Shown here piece after piece: positions 16,437-24,212 of a DNA stretch of 64,000 bases. Below the pieces are notes generated by a model. It did no database searches. It was not told where the DNA came from and saw only the letters and a program-made list of their open reading frames with translations. Both the position numbers and the translations under genes were made by a program. Origin of the DNA: Flavobacterium silvaticum (lineage in GTDB: Bacteria > Bacteroidota > Bacteroidia > Flavobacteriales > Flavobacteriaceae); the NCBI RefSeq assembly GCF_012911565.1, contig NZ_JAAMPU010000103.1:124001-188000 (forward strand), written 5' to 3'. Position 1 is the first letter of the stretch. The number at the start of each line of letters is the position of its first letter.

Positions 16437-17906
16437 ATGGAAAATTTTAAATTCAAAAATTTTGTCAATTTCAATAAAAATGAAGTGTCTTACAGAGAAA
16501 TTGAAACTTTTGTCCTTTCTCTATTGGAACTAAAATTGAAAAAGGACAGAAAAAAGTTTACAAAATATGTAAAGGAGGAAATTTTATTCAATGACGGGAA
16601 AAAGTTTTATTTCGAATTCGACGGCGTGGCAGCAGATGGAATAGATGATTTGGAAGGGCCTACAATAGTCGAATTCAAGAGATCATTTTCAGAATCGCTT
16701 TTTGATTTTATTCAGGAATCCTATAAGTTTTACCCTGCCTATAGATCTGTTCTTTTAATAACTTCGTCAACACTCACCTCAGAAGAAAAGAAATATTTTG
16801 TAGAACTTAGTAAAAAGTTACCTCAAAATTTTGCAATCAAAATTTGGGATTCTAAAGAGATAATTAATTTGTCAACTGAATTTCTTGATGAATCCACAAA
16901 ACTTATTAATAACTTAGGAAAAGAAGTCTTGAAATCAACCGTTGAGATTGCTTCGAAATCTATTAATTGGAAGCAAGAACGAGATGGATTGATTAATAAT
17001 CTGAACCAATCTTTTAAAAATGATGAGATTGTTTTTTTTCTAGGTTCCGGAGTATCTAAGGATGCGGGCTTACCGGCTTGGGATGAATTACTGCGAAGTC
17101 TCAATATTTCTATAATAGAAAGTAAAGTTCCGTTTAAACTAAATAGTTCACAGAAAGAAGAAATTATAAAGGTACTCACTAAGCTTCAGGAAGGTACTCC
17201 ATTAGTAACAGCTTCATATATTAGAAAAGCCTTGGATGAAGGTTTTTTAGATGAAATAAGAAAAGCGCTCTATGCAACAGTAAAACCTTTAAGCGAACAG
17301 AGACAGCTAAGCACAATAGCCACAGCTTCAAGACCCTTAATAGGTAAATTGGGCGTCAAAGCATTAATTACCTATAATTTTGATGATTTACTCGAACAAC
17401 ATTTGGAAAAACAAAATATAGATTATAAAAGTATTTACAGGGAAGGTGATTTTGAAATTCCCACCAAAAGACCTATCTATCATGTTCACGGGTTTGTTCC
17501 CAGTAAGAAGGAAAAATATTCAGAATTAGATCGCGCCATTTTGGTTTTTGCAGAAGATGGATATCATACTTTACAAAACGATCCCTATTCTTGGTCGAAT
17601 TTAGTTCAGTTAAAAGCTCTTAGGGAAAGTACATGTGTATTGATAGGGTTATCTGGAATTGATCCGAATTTGAGGCGATTATTCAGCAATTTTTCAAAAC
17701 GTTATGATGGTTGTAAACATTATATTTTATTACAAAGGCAATTGATTGATACATCTACTTCACTTTCAACAGATGAATTTGAGCAATTTTCAACATTACA
17801 CCATAAACTTCAGGAAGGGGTTTTCAGAGAACTCGGACTTAAAGTTATTTGGTATGAAGGGCATGACGATATTCCGGCTTTGATTAAGAACATTACGGAA
17901 CTTTAA
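16437..17906 (+). CDS. PD-(D/E)xK-like nuclease domain fused to SIR2 domain
   Basis: A 489-residue protein with two parts. Residues 15-150 resemble a restriction-endonuclease fold: FYFEFDGVAADG with Asp62 and TIVEFKRSF with Glu79-x-Lys81, followed by SVLLITSSTLT. Residues 195-485 form a SIR2 domain: IVFFLGSGVSKDAGLPAWDE (NAD-binding loop, Gly203-Ser-Gly205), ALITYNFDDLLE (Asn/Asp motif near 313-316), IYHVHGF (His351) and VLIGLSGIDPNLRRL. SIR2 domains of this type in defence proteins deplete NAD on infection. The ATG at 16437 is chosen; a GTG nine codons earlier is possible. AT-rich like the TIR gene. It differs from Thoeris ThsA, which has SIR2 first and a SLOG domain after it. Nuclease and NADase activities are inferred. 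Confidence 0.8.
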   Translation: MENFKFKNFVNFNKNEVSYREIETFVLSLLELKLKKDRKKFTKYVKEEILFNDGKKFYFEFDGVAADGIDDLEGPTIVEFKRSFSESLFDFIQESYKFYPAYRSVLLITSSTLTSEEKKYFVELSKKLPQNFAIKIWDSKEIINLSTEFLDESTKLINNLGKEVLKSTVEIASKSINWKQERDGLINNLNQSFKNDEIVFFLGSGVSKDAGLPAWDELLRSLNISIIESKVPFKLNSSQKEEIIKVLTKLQEGTPLVTASYIRKALDEGFLDEIRKALYATVKPLSEQRQLSTIATASRPLIGKLGVKALITYNFDDLLEQHLEKQNIDYKSIYREGDFEIPTKRPIYHVHGFVPSKKEKYSELDRAILVFAEDGYHTLQNDPYSWSNLVQLKALRESTCVLIGLSGIDPNLRRLFSNFSKRYDGCKHYILLQRQLIDTSTSLSTDEFEQFSTLHHKLQEGVFRELGLKVIWYEGHDDIPALIKNITEL

Positions 17907-18098
17907 TTAGCTTGCTGCCATAAATACTTAAAGCATTTTGCATTTGCCTCATAGACCCTATTTTTCCTATGGACAGTCGTCACCAAAATCATCTCATACA
18001 ATTATGATTATAAAATTCCAATTTTTTCCATCCTAAAGATTTCAAAAAATTAATTCGTTTTAAATCGCGGGTAGACATTTCGAATAATAGCCTGTATA

Positions 18099-18131
18099 TT
18101 TGTCATGCTAATTACATACAATTTAACTTTG
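18099..18131 (+). promoter_or_regulatory. Promoter before the lipoprotein gene
   Basis: TTTG (18099-18102), a 21-base spacer and TAACTTTG (18124-18131). It predicts a leader of about 180 bases before the ATG at 18318. Confidence 0.62.
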
Positions 18132-18145
18132 CACTAATAAATCTG

Positions 18146-18182
18146 AAACCGATGTTTTAACTTGATCAATCGGTTTGTTTTC
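18146..18182 (+). terminator. Leader hairpin followed by T-rich tract
   Basis: AAACCGAT and ATCGGTTT form an 8-base perfect stem with a 15-base loop, followed by GTTTTCT. It starts a few bases after the predicted transcription start, so it may be an attenuator or the end of a tiny RNA. Confidence 0.4.
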
Positions 18183-18317
18183 TGGAGTTTGGACAATTAG
18201 AACCATAATTAGTAAAAATGCTCCTGTATTCCAGCAGTAATTGACTATTCGCCTTATTAATATTCATAGCTCTGAGGCTACTATTAATAATGAAAGTATC
18301 CAAAAAAAATACGATAA

Positions 18318-18755
18318 ATGATTCAAATCACTAAAAATAAAATTCTTTATTCAGTTGTCAGTTGTCTATTTCTTTTGATTTCCTGTTCGGAAGATGATAA
18401 TGTAAAAAATCCTATAGCAATTAACATCAACGGGACACAAAAAATCTTTTCAGCCGAAGTATTTTCTCCTCATATGAACCAATATGGAATTTTTGATACA
18501 GCTATTGTAGCAAGAAATCCGGACAACAGCAATGAACTTGTTCAATTTTCTGCCCCATTGGGACAAGAAGGAGAAAATATTATTACAGAATTTCTCTATA
18601 AACAAAATGAGCTTACCTGTTATGCTGGTCAGGATTTCCAGACAAATGTAGAAATGCACAACAACCTAAAATTTAAAGGAAGCCTTGAAGGCATTATAGT
18701 CATAGATGGCTCACAAAAACATATTGAGATCCGCTTTGATGTGGATATGGAATAG
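18318..18755 (+). CDS. AT-rich small lipoprotein, unknown function
   Basis: A 145-residue protein with an N-terminal signal ending CLFLLISCSEDD, a lipobox with Cys23. The mature part has INGTQKIFSAEVFSP, ENIITEFLYKQNELTCYAG and IIVIDGSQKHIEIRFDVD, a small beta-rich domain without a family I recognise. It is as AT-rich as the TIR and SIR2 genes (19 G/C in 18541-18600) and lies on the same strand, so it may have come with them, but its own promoter and long leader argue against one operon. A role in defence is not suggested by its sequence. Confidence 0.6.
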   Translation: MIQITKNKILYSVVSCLFLLISCSEDDNVKNPIAININGTQKIFSAEVFSPHMNQYGIFDTAIVARNPDNSNELVQFSAPLGQEGENIITEFLYKQNELTCYAGQDFQTNVEMHNNLKFKGSLEGIIVIDGSQKHIEIRFDVDME

Positions 18756-18921
18756 TTTTCTTTACGGGACAGATTGGTATTGGAATACTGGCGGGGTATA
18801 TATCGTAAGTTAAATCGATGGAAATAAATTGTCATTAATAATTTCGTCAAACAATAAATCAATGATAATTCGATAGACGCGATAGTTATTTTTACATATC
18901 GTTTTAAGTATATTTATAACT

Positions 18922-20043
18922 ATGCGGAAAGCAATCAATCGGAACTATTTGGTGATTTGTCTGCTGATACTGACACAATGTAGCATCGCACAATCCATCG
19001 AAGCAAAATTTCGGCACAAGTTGGATTCCGTTTACAAATCGAATCCAGAAAGCGTCGGCATCCTGATCCATGTCGAATCTCCGGATAAAAACATTTCCTG
19101 GTCTTTGGGCGTCGGTTACGCGGATAAAAATTCCAAGGTCGCCACAGATAAAGACCAGCCGGCCTTATTGGCAAGCAATACCAAGACCTATGTTGCGGTT
19201 ACCATCCTCAAACTTATTGAGAAGAAAGAACTTGAGCTGAATCAGCCAATCCGGGATTTGATCAGCAAAAAGTCAAAGGCACTTTTTGAAAAAGCGGGTT
19301 ATGATTTACAGGCCATTTCAATTAAAAATTTACTTTCGCATACTTCCGGGATTACAGATTATGTAGATGACGCCTACTTTGATTTGGTCAATACGAATCC
19401 GAATCATCAGTGGACGAGGGACGAACAGATCGAACGCTCATCGAGACAACCGAAACCTGCCGATGGTGCCGGAAAAAAATATCACTATTCAGACATCAAT
19501 TATCTGTTGCTGACGGAAATAATCGAAGGCAAGACCGGTGAACCGTTTTATTCTTCCATCCGAAAAATCATCGATTTCCCAAAACTTAAACTGGAATCGA
19601 CCTGGTTTATAAATCTGGAAAATCCACCGGCCTACAGTAAACCGCTTGCCCATCAATATTGGGGCAAGTACGATTGGGATTCGTATCACCTCAATCCGTC
19701 CTGGGATTTATTCGGCGGCGGCGGCATTGTTTCGACAACCAAAGATTTAGCTTTGTTTTTCCAGCAGCTTTTTGAGGGTAAAATAATCAACAATCGGGAA
19801 CTGCTTGCTAAGATGTCGCGGTTTGTCCTCGATAAGGAAAGTTCGCGTTACTGTTTGGGCCTGATGAATATTTCGTTCAAAGGAATGACAGCATATTATC
19901 ACGGCGGATTCTGGGGAACAGATGTAATGTATGTGCCCGAACTGAATACGACGATATCCGTTTTCACCCTTCAGAAAGATAAAAGAGATTTGAATGCCGC
20001 ACTCAGTTATGAAATTTTGAAAATCATTAAAAGTGAAAATTAA
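18922..20043 (+). CDS. Serine hydrolase of the beta-lactamase (class C) family
   Basis: A 373-residue exported protein. The N-terminal signal ends LTQCSIAQ. LLASNTKTYVAV carries the Ser85-x-x-Lys88 nucleophile pair, KYHYSDINYLLL at 187-197 has Tyr189-x-Asp191 where most relatives have Tyr-x-Asn, and YYHGGFWGTD near 335 stands for the third motif (His-x-Gly). These are penicillin-binding-protein-like esterases or peptidases; true beta-lactamase activity cannot be assumed. It is followed 36 bases later by the HExxH protein gene on the same strand, and the two may be one unit. Confidence 0.86.
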   Translation: MRKAINRNYLVICLLILTQCSIAQSIEAKFRHKLDSVYKSNPESVGILIHVESPDKNISWSLGVGYADKNSKVATDKDQPALLASNTKTYVAVTILKLIEKKELELNQPIRDLISKKSKALFEKAGYDLQAISIKNLLSHTSGITDYVDDAYFDLVNTNPNHQWTRDEQIERSSRQPKPADGAGKKYHYSDINYLLLTEIIEGKTGEPFYSSIRKIIDFPKLKLESTWFINLENPPAYSKPLAHQYWGKYDWDSYHLNPSWDLFGGGGIVSTTKDLALFFQQLFEGKIINNRELLAKMSRFVLDKESSRYCLGLMNISFKGMTAYYHGGFWGTDVMYVPELNTTISVFTLQKDKRDLNAALSYEILKIIKSEN

Positions 20044-20079
20044 ATCGGCGTACGATAGCTGCATCACTGTCATCCAAAA

Positions 20080-21177
20080 ATGAAAAAACTCTTATTCCTT
20101 GTCCTGCTGGTTTTCGGATTTGCATCTGCCCAGATTTCCCGTTCCTATATCGATGCCAATGACCCAATCGTCAATAAAGCCGTAGATTTCTATGTTTCCT
20201 ACATCGGGCAATTCAATCAGGACGATGCGGTCGATTATGCCAAATACTGGTCGGCGGAATCGTGTGCCGCGTTCAGGAACCCCGATCTTGCCGTCTTTGC
20301 CATATCAGATACATACCCGACCTATCGATTGGGTGTCCAGACTACGATTTACTACGCCAAAAGAATCCGTGAGCACGTGCTGATCAAATCAGTTCTGTCA
20401 TACAGGGCTGAAGATTCCACCAATACGGTGTATGCCATCCTGGATCATTATATAAAGATTCCGTCGGGTGGGGAAACTTTTAAATTTACTGCTCCTTTGG
20501 TTTTGAACAAATCGCAATACCGCGAGAAACGTTTCGGGAACATCGATTATCATTTTCCTGCAACCACATCGTTCGATAAGCGAAAAGCAAAGCAACTCCA
20601 GACCCAACTTGCCACAATATTAAAAGCCTGGGGATTTATGCCGGTCGGTATCTCGTATTATTTTACGCAATCGGCAGAAGAAATGTCGGCCATGAGAGGA
20701 TTCGAATATAAATACGGGGATGAACAACAAACGCCAAGCGGGATTTCATATCCAGAAGACAGATTGATTTTTTCAACCGGAAGCGGCGAGGACAACCTGC
20801 ACGAAGTCCTTCACGTTTACTTCAACCCAATGTATGTCACCTCGCCTGTAAACCATGCGCTGATTTATTATCTCGCCGGCGGATTGGGCCATGATTTCCA
20901 GTGGTTCATCAATCGCATGGACGAATATCTGCAAAAATATCCCGAGACGAATCTGTCCCAATTCGATACCATAGAGCCTAAGGACATTATGCTCCATATC
21001 GATTTTACAGTTTTGGGTATCATCTGTAAAATGGTCGATGAAAAAGAAGGTGTAGCAGGGTTAAAAAGATTGCTTGGATATGAAACCGTGGATGCATTGT
21101 TCCTTAAGGAATTCAATTTGGAAAGGAAGGATTGGGATGCTTTTGTGAGAGAGAAAATAAAGCTGTATCGGAAATAG
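20080..21177 (+). CDS. Secreted HExxH protein, putative zinc metallopeptidase
   Basis: A 365-residue exported protein of no family I recognise. Residues 1-18 are a signal peptide ending FASAQ. The centre has EDNLHEVLHVYFNP with HEVLH at 241-245, the zinc-binding HExxH motif, followed 25 residues later by LAGGLGHDFQWF, where a third ligand such as His271 could lie. The C-terminal third is helical. The N-terminal part (FYVSYIGQFNQDD to IKIPSGGETFKF) looks like a separate alpha/beta domain. It lies between the serine hydrolase and the DUF6438 lipoprotein. Peptidase activity is inferred from the motif only. Confidence 0.65.
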   Translation: MKKLLFLVLLVFGFASAQISRSYIDANDPIVNKAVDFYVSYIGQFNQDDAVDYAKYWSAESCAAFRNPDLAVFAISDTYPTYRLGVQTTIYYAKRIREHVLIKSVLSYRAEDSTNTVYAILDHYIKIPSGGETFKFTAPLVLNKSQYREKRFGNIDYHFPATTSFDKRKAKQLQTQLATILKAWGFMPVGISYYFTQSAEEMSAMRGFEYKYGDEQQTPSGISYPEDRLIFSTGSGEDNLHEVLHVYFNPMYVTSPVNHALIYYLAGGLGHDFQWFINRMDEYLQKYPETNLSQFDTIEPKDIMLHIDFTVLGIICKMVDEKEGVAGLKRLLGYETVDALFLKEFNLERKDWDAFVREKIKLYRK

Positions 21178-21240
21178 TCAGTTAATTACACAATTAAAGT
21201 ACTGCGCAATGTCTTTTCAGCAAAAGCGTTACTGATATGA

Positions 21241-21296
21241 AGTTGTGGCAATTTAGTTTGTGGACTTTTAAATGTCCACACATCAAATCTCCACAA
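21241..21296 (+). promoter_or_regulatory. Nested inverted repeat, second copy
   Basis: TTGTGGCAATTT, then TTGTGGACTTTTAAATGTCCACA, then AATCTCCACAAA. Same order, spacing and largely the same bases as at 14579-14638. It ends about 40 bases before the start of the DUF6438 lipoprotein gene. Confidence 0.7.
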
Positions 21297-21335
21297 AGCG
21301 ATCTAAGCAATCCCGAATCGAAATCTATCAACGAT

Positions 21336-22340
21336 ATGATGCAAAAGATATTTCTCATCAAAAAAATCCTTCCGCTTTATTTCGTATTGCTTCTCGCGGG
21401 TTGCCACAAAAGCCCTAAAGCCGAATTGCTCGCGACAACCAAAATCGACTCAATTGCATCGGTTGCACAATTGCGGGAATTCGTTACGTCCATCGATTCG
21501 ACATACGACCTATATTCCTACGACAGCATTTCAGATTTCCGTTTGAAATATGAATCTGCAGGTTATTGTCCGGTACTGGCCGATTCGGCGCACATGGACA
21601 AAAATTTTTTAAAAGCCGATTTCGACAATAACGGATATAACGATCTGTTGGTAGTAGCCCGCTATAAAGATTACAGCCTTAGCTTATTTACGGTTTTCGG
21701 ATACAAGGATGCATACCGGGTCAAGTCGATGACCGATGGTTCTATGGATGATTGCAGGTATCCGCAATTGGTGGCGATAGATGGGCTACCGGCACTGAAC
21801 CTGTTTTTTTATGAGAGAAATAGCTTGACGGATCGCGGCATACAAAAGAAAAAGTTGGTTTATAAATACGGCGGCTTTATCGAATACAATCCGAACCCCA
21901 AAAAGCACCGGATACAAAAAATACTGATCCAGGTTTGGCCCTGTTTCGGGAAATGCCCCTTTTTCAAAATGGAACTAAACGCCGATAAGTCTGCGTGCCT
22001 TGAAGCGATAAATTATAATTATAAAGTGATTAAATTCCCGGAATTTTCGGGCGAGATCAGGGGTGTGTTCACCACAAATATAAAAGACAAAGATTTCGGC
22101 GGATTCATCGATCTTGTCAATTACCTGGATTTTGAAAACCTGAGGGAAGAATATACTGTGATGTATTCCGACGCGGCCTCGGTAGACATAGAAATTACGT
22201 ACGATGATGGTAAGGTAAAAAAGATACACGACTATGGCACGGTTGGGACATACGGCCTTATTCGGTTATATCAGATAACGGAAGAACTACGGTTCAACCA
22301 AGACTGGAAACCGGTTCAGGCAGAAGCTCAAAAACCATAA
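21336..22340 (+). CDS. DUF6438-containing lipoprotein
   Basis: A lipoprotein of 334 residues; YFVLLLAGC is the lipobox with Cys23. The first half contains DFDNNGYNDLLVV, like the calcium-loop units of FG-GAP/VCBS repeats. The second half has VWPCFGKCPFFKMELN, the paired-Cys signature of DUF6438, followed by VFTTNI, YTVMYSDAASVDIEITYDDG and a C-terminal helix. Function is unknown. The MM at 21336/21339 is chosen because it gives a clean signal peptide; an upstream ATG at 21237 reads through the nested palindrome. Confidence 0.72.
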   Translation: MMQKIFLIKKILPLYFVLLLAGCHKSPKAELLATTKIDSIASVAQLREFVTSIDSTYDLYSYDSISDFRLKYESAGYCPVLADSAHMDKNFLKADFDNNGYNDLLVVARYKDYSLSLFTVFGYKDAYRVKSMTDGSMDDCRYPQLVAIDGLPALNLFFYERNSLTDRGIQKKKLVYKYGGFIEYNPNPKKHRIQKILIQVWPCFGKCPFFKMELNADKSACLEAINYNYKVIKFPEFSGEIRGVFTTNIKDKDFGGFIDLVNYLDFENLREEYTVMYSDAASVDIEITYDDGKVKKIHDYGTVGTYGLIRLYQITEELRFNQDWKPVQAEAQKP

Positions 22341-22401
22341 GTTTTCTAAATCTATAATACCCGATAATTCAGAAGCTGATACAAAAAAGAGCAATGGTGA
22401 A

Positions 22402-23193
22402 TTAAAACAGCCACTTCACGGCTCTCCCAAAATTCTCCCGCCACAATTTCTCATTATGCTCACCGCCCGGAACTTCGACTTCTTTTGTCAGGTTGAGGCA
22501 ATCGCATCTGTTCTTAGCGACTACTGAAACCATTTTGCGCATATCCGGAACCATTTCCTTGCTTTCGTTGTCGCCGCATAAAAAGTACATTTTCGCTTTG
22601 GTCTTTGGCGCTTTTTCCATCATTTCGTACACTTGCGGGGAGAACCAGAACGAGGGCGAAAAAATCCCGGCCTTAGAAAATACATCCGGATATTTGAGCA
22701 GGGCGTAGAACGAAACCAATCCGCCGAGCGAACTTCCCATGATGCCCGTAAATTTCTTTCCGGATTTGGTCCGATAGGTCGCATCGATTTTGGGCTTCAG
22801 GGTGTTGACAAGAAAATCAAGGTATGAGTCAGCTTTGCCACCTCCGTATTTTTTATGCGGATACGGCGTCAGTTCGTCTATGCGTTTGTCGCCTCCGTTT
22901 TCAATCCCGACTACTATAAGCGGAAGCTTGAGGCTGTCGAGGGTTTCATCTACATTCCATTCACCTGCGAACGATGTCGATGCATCGAACAAATTCTGTC
23001 CGTCGTGGATATACAGCACCGGATATTTTTTATCGCCAGCTGCATAATCCTTTGGCACATATACCCAAATTTTGCGTTGGCCGCCCAATTGAGGCGCGTC
23101 GATTGAAAAAGAAGAAACGGTTGGGCCGGCGGTGCTTTGTGAATGGGCAGGAATCAAGGTGAGCCCCAAAAAAAGGAATAAAAGGAAACGCAT
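22402..23193 (-). CDS. Secreted esterase (alpha/beta hydrolase, EsteraseD/PF00756 type)
   Basis: A 263-residue exported hydrolase. The signal peptide ends IPAHSQ. YPVLYIHDGQNLFD and IVVGIENGG are typical of the Fes/IroE/esterase D group, IMGSSLGGLVSFYALLKYP holds nucleophile Ser155, and CGDNESKEM and GGEHNEKLW provide the probable Asp and His. Such enzymes split esters on sugars, siderophores or hemicellulose. The substrate is unknown. It is divergent from the TerB-like gene. Confidence 0.87.
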   Translation of the reverse strand: MRFLLFLFLGLTLIPAHSQSTAGPTVSSFSIDAPQLGGQRKIWVYVPKDYAAGDKKYPVLYIHDGQNLFDASTSFAGEWNVDETLDSLKLPLIVVGIENGGDKRIDELTPYPHKKYGGGKADSYLDFLVNTLKPKIDATYRTKSGKKFTGIMGSSLGGLVSFYALLKYPDVFSKAGIFSPSFWFSPQVYEMMEKAPKTKAKMYFLCGDNESKEMVPDMRKMVSVVAKNRCDCLNLTKEVEVPGGEHNEKLWRENFGRAVKWLF

Positions 23194-23240
23194 AAAAGAG
23201 TTTGGCAGGATTTAATATCTTTAGCTAAAAGTACTACAAT

Positions 23241-23642
23241 ATGACCAACTACGAAGAGAAACTCGCACTTTTGATGGACATGATCGCGTTCTCTGTGGTC
23301 GATGGGCAGCTCGATCCGCGCGAGTATCAGTTCCTTTCGTTGATTTCGGCCGAGTTGGGTGTCGATAAAGAAACGCTTGACGAAATGTTCCACCGCGAGC
23401 CTGAATCGCCAGTCATTCCATCGGAACACCAACGTATCCACCAGTTTTATCGGTTGGCGCTGCTCATGCATATCGATGGGAAACTTCATATAAAGGAACA
23501 GGAAGCTATCCATAACATCGCACTCCAGATGGGGCTGAGCCCTAATGCCACCAACAGGATCCTGAACCTGATGGAAGAAACCGAATATAAGGTGCTCGAC
23601 CCGAATGTGGTGTTCGGGATTTTTAAGCAACAGCAGAATTAA
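23241..23642 (+). CDS. TerB-like protein
   Basis: A 133-residue all-helical cytoplasmic protein. EKLALLMDMIAFSVVDGQLD and RLALLMHIDGKLHIKEQEA carry the two acidic DG-x-hydrophobic motifs of the TerB/DjlA-N fold, which binds divalent ions. The name tellurite resistance comes from distant relatives and does not show that function here. It is six bases upstream of the next gene on the same strand. Confidence 0.8.
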   Translation: MTNYEEKLALLMDMIAFSVVDGQLDPREYQFLSLISAELGVDKETLDEMFHREPESPVIPSEHQRIHQFYRLALLMHIDGKLHIKEQEAIHNIALQMGLSPNATNRILNLMEETEYKVLDPNVVFGIFKQQQN

Positions 23643-23648
23643 CCCTTT

Positions 23649-24212
23649 ATGCATCAGATAGAAATTCCATTGAGTAAATTGAAACTGGCGAAATTCCTGT
23701 TCTTCAGCGTTATATTTTTCGTAATCGGGATTTGGATGATTGTTGCAGATCCTCAGGTCAGTAATCCTGTGTTCAATAATTTCATCGTAAAAAATATCGG
23801 GGCGTATGGCAGTCTTCTGATGGGAGTCTTCGGTATTTATTTTTTTTCAAGCAGACTATTTGAAAAAAAACCGGGCCTGATCCTGAACGACAGCGGTATC
23901 ATCGACTCGATGACTATTTTTAAATTTGGCCTGATTCCCTGGTCAGATATCGTTGGGATTTATGACACAGATGTCCGGACCTCGATGGCATCGAAAGAAA
24001 GATTCGTTACCATAGGTCTGGCCCATCCTCAGAAATATATCGTTCGGGAAAGCAACAGGTTTAAACGCAAAATCCTGGAAGCGAATGCCAAAACTTTTGG
24101 TTCGCCTATCCATATTTCGACTAATGGATTGAAAATAAAGCATCCGGAATTATTGGCATTGATACGTTCTGAGTTTGAGAAAAGAAATAACCCATCAGGA
24201 AGAATGGACTAA
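23649..24212 (+). CDS. STM3941-type membrane protein
   Basis: A 187-residue protein with two membrane helices (about 15-33 and 45-68) and a cytoplasmic PH-like domain: LILNDSGIIDSMTIF, LIPWSDIVGI and IRSEFEKRN. It begins QIEIPLSKLKLAKFLFF, the usual opening of the STM3941 family, whose function is unknown. It follows the TerB-like gene closely. Its stop overlaps the stop of the convergent uvrB by four bases. Confidence 0.72.
   Translation: MHQIEIPLSKLKLAKFLFFSVIFFVIGIWMIVADPQVSNPVFNNFIVKNIGAYGSLLMGVFGIYFFSSRLFEKKPGLILNDSGIIDSMTIFKFGLIPWSDIVGIYDTDVRTSMASKERFVTIGLAHPQKYIVRESNRFKRKILEANAKTFGSPIHISTNGLKIKHPELLALIRSEFEKRNNPSGRMD

Larger units (their letters stand above)
17907..18317. other. 411-base AT-rich gap with promoter and hairpin
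   Basis: Contains a good promoter match (18099-18131), then a hairpin (18146-18176) and about 140 bases of AT-rich leader before the lipoprotein gene. No coding frame is evident. Confidence 0.5.

Noticed and set aside
15244..17906. Labelling the TIR and SIR2 genes as a Thoeris system
   Set aside because: Thoeris ThsA has SIR2 followed by a SLOG domain and ThsB is a TIR protein without a winged helix. Here SIR2 is preceded by a nuclease-like part and the genes are 400 bases apart, so the name is not supported.
18922..20043. Calling the serine hydrolase a beta-lactamase resistance gene
   Set aside because: The class C-like fold is shared by many esterases and peptidases, and the second motif is Tyr-x-Asp rather than Tyr-x-Asn. 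Resistance cannot be claimed.
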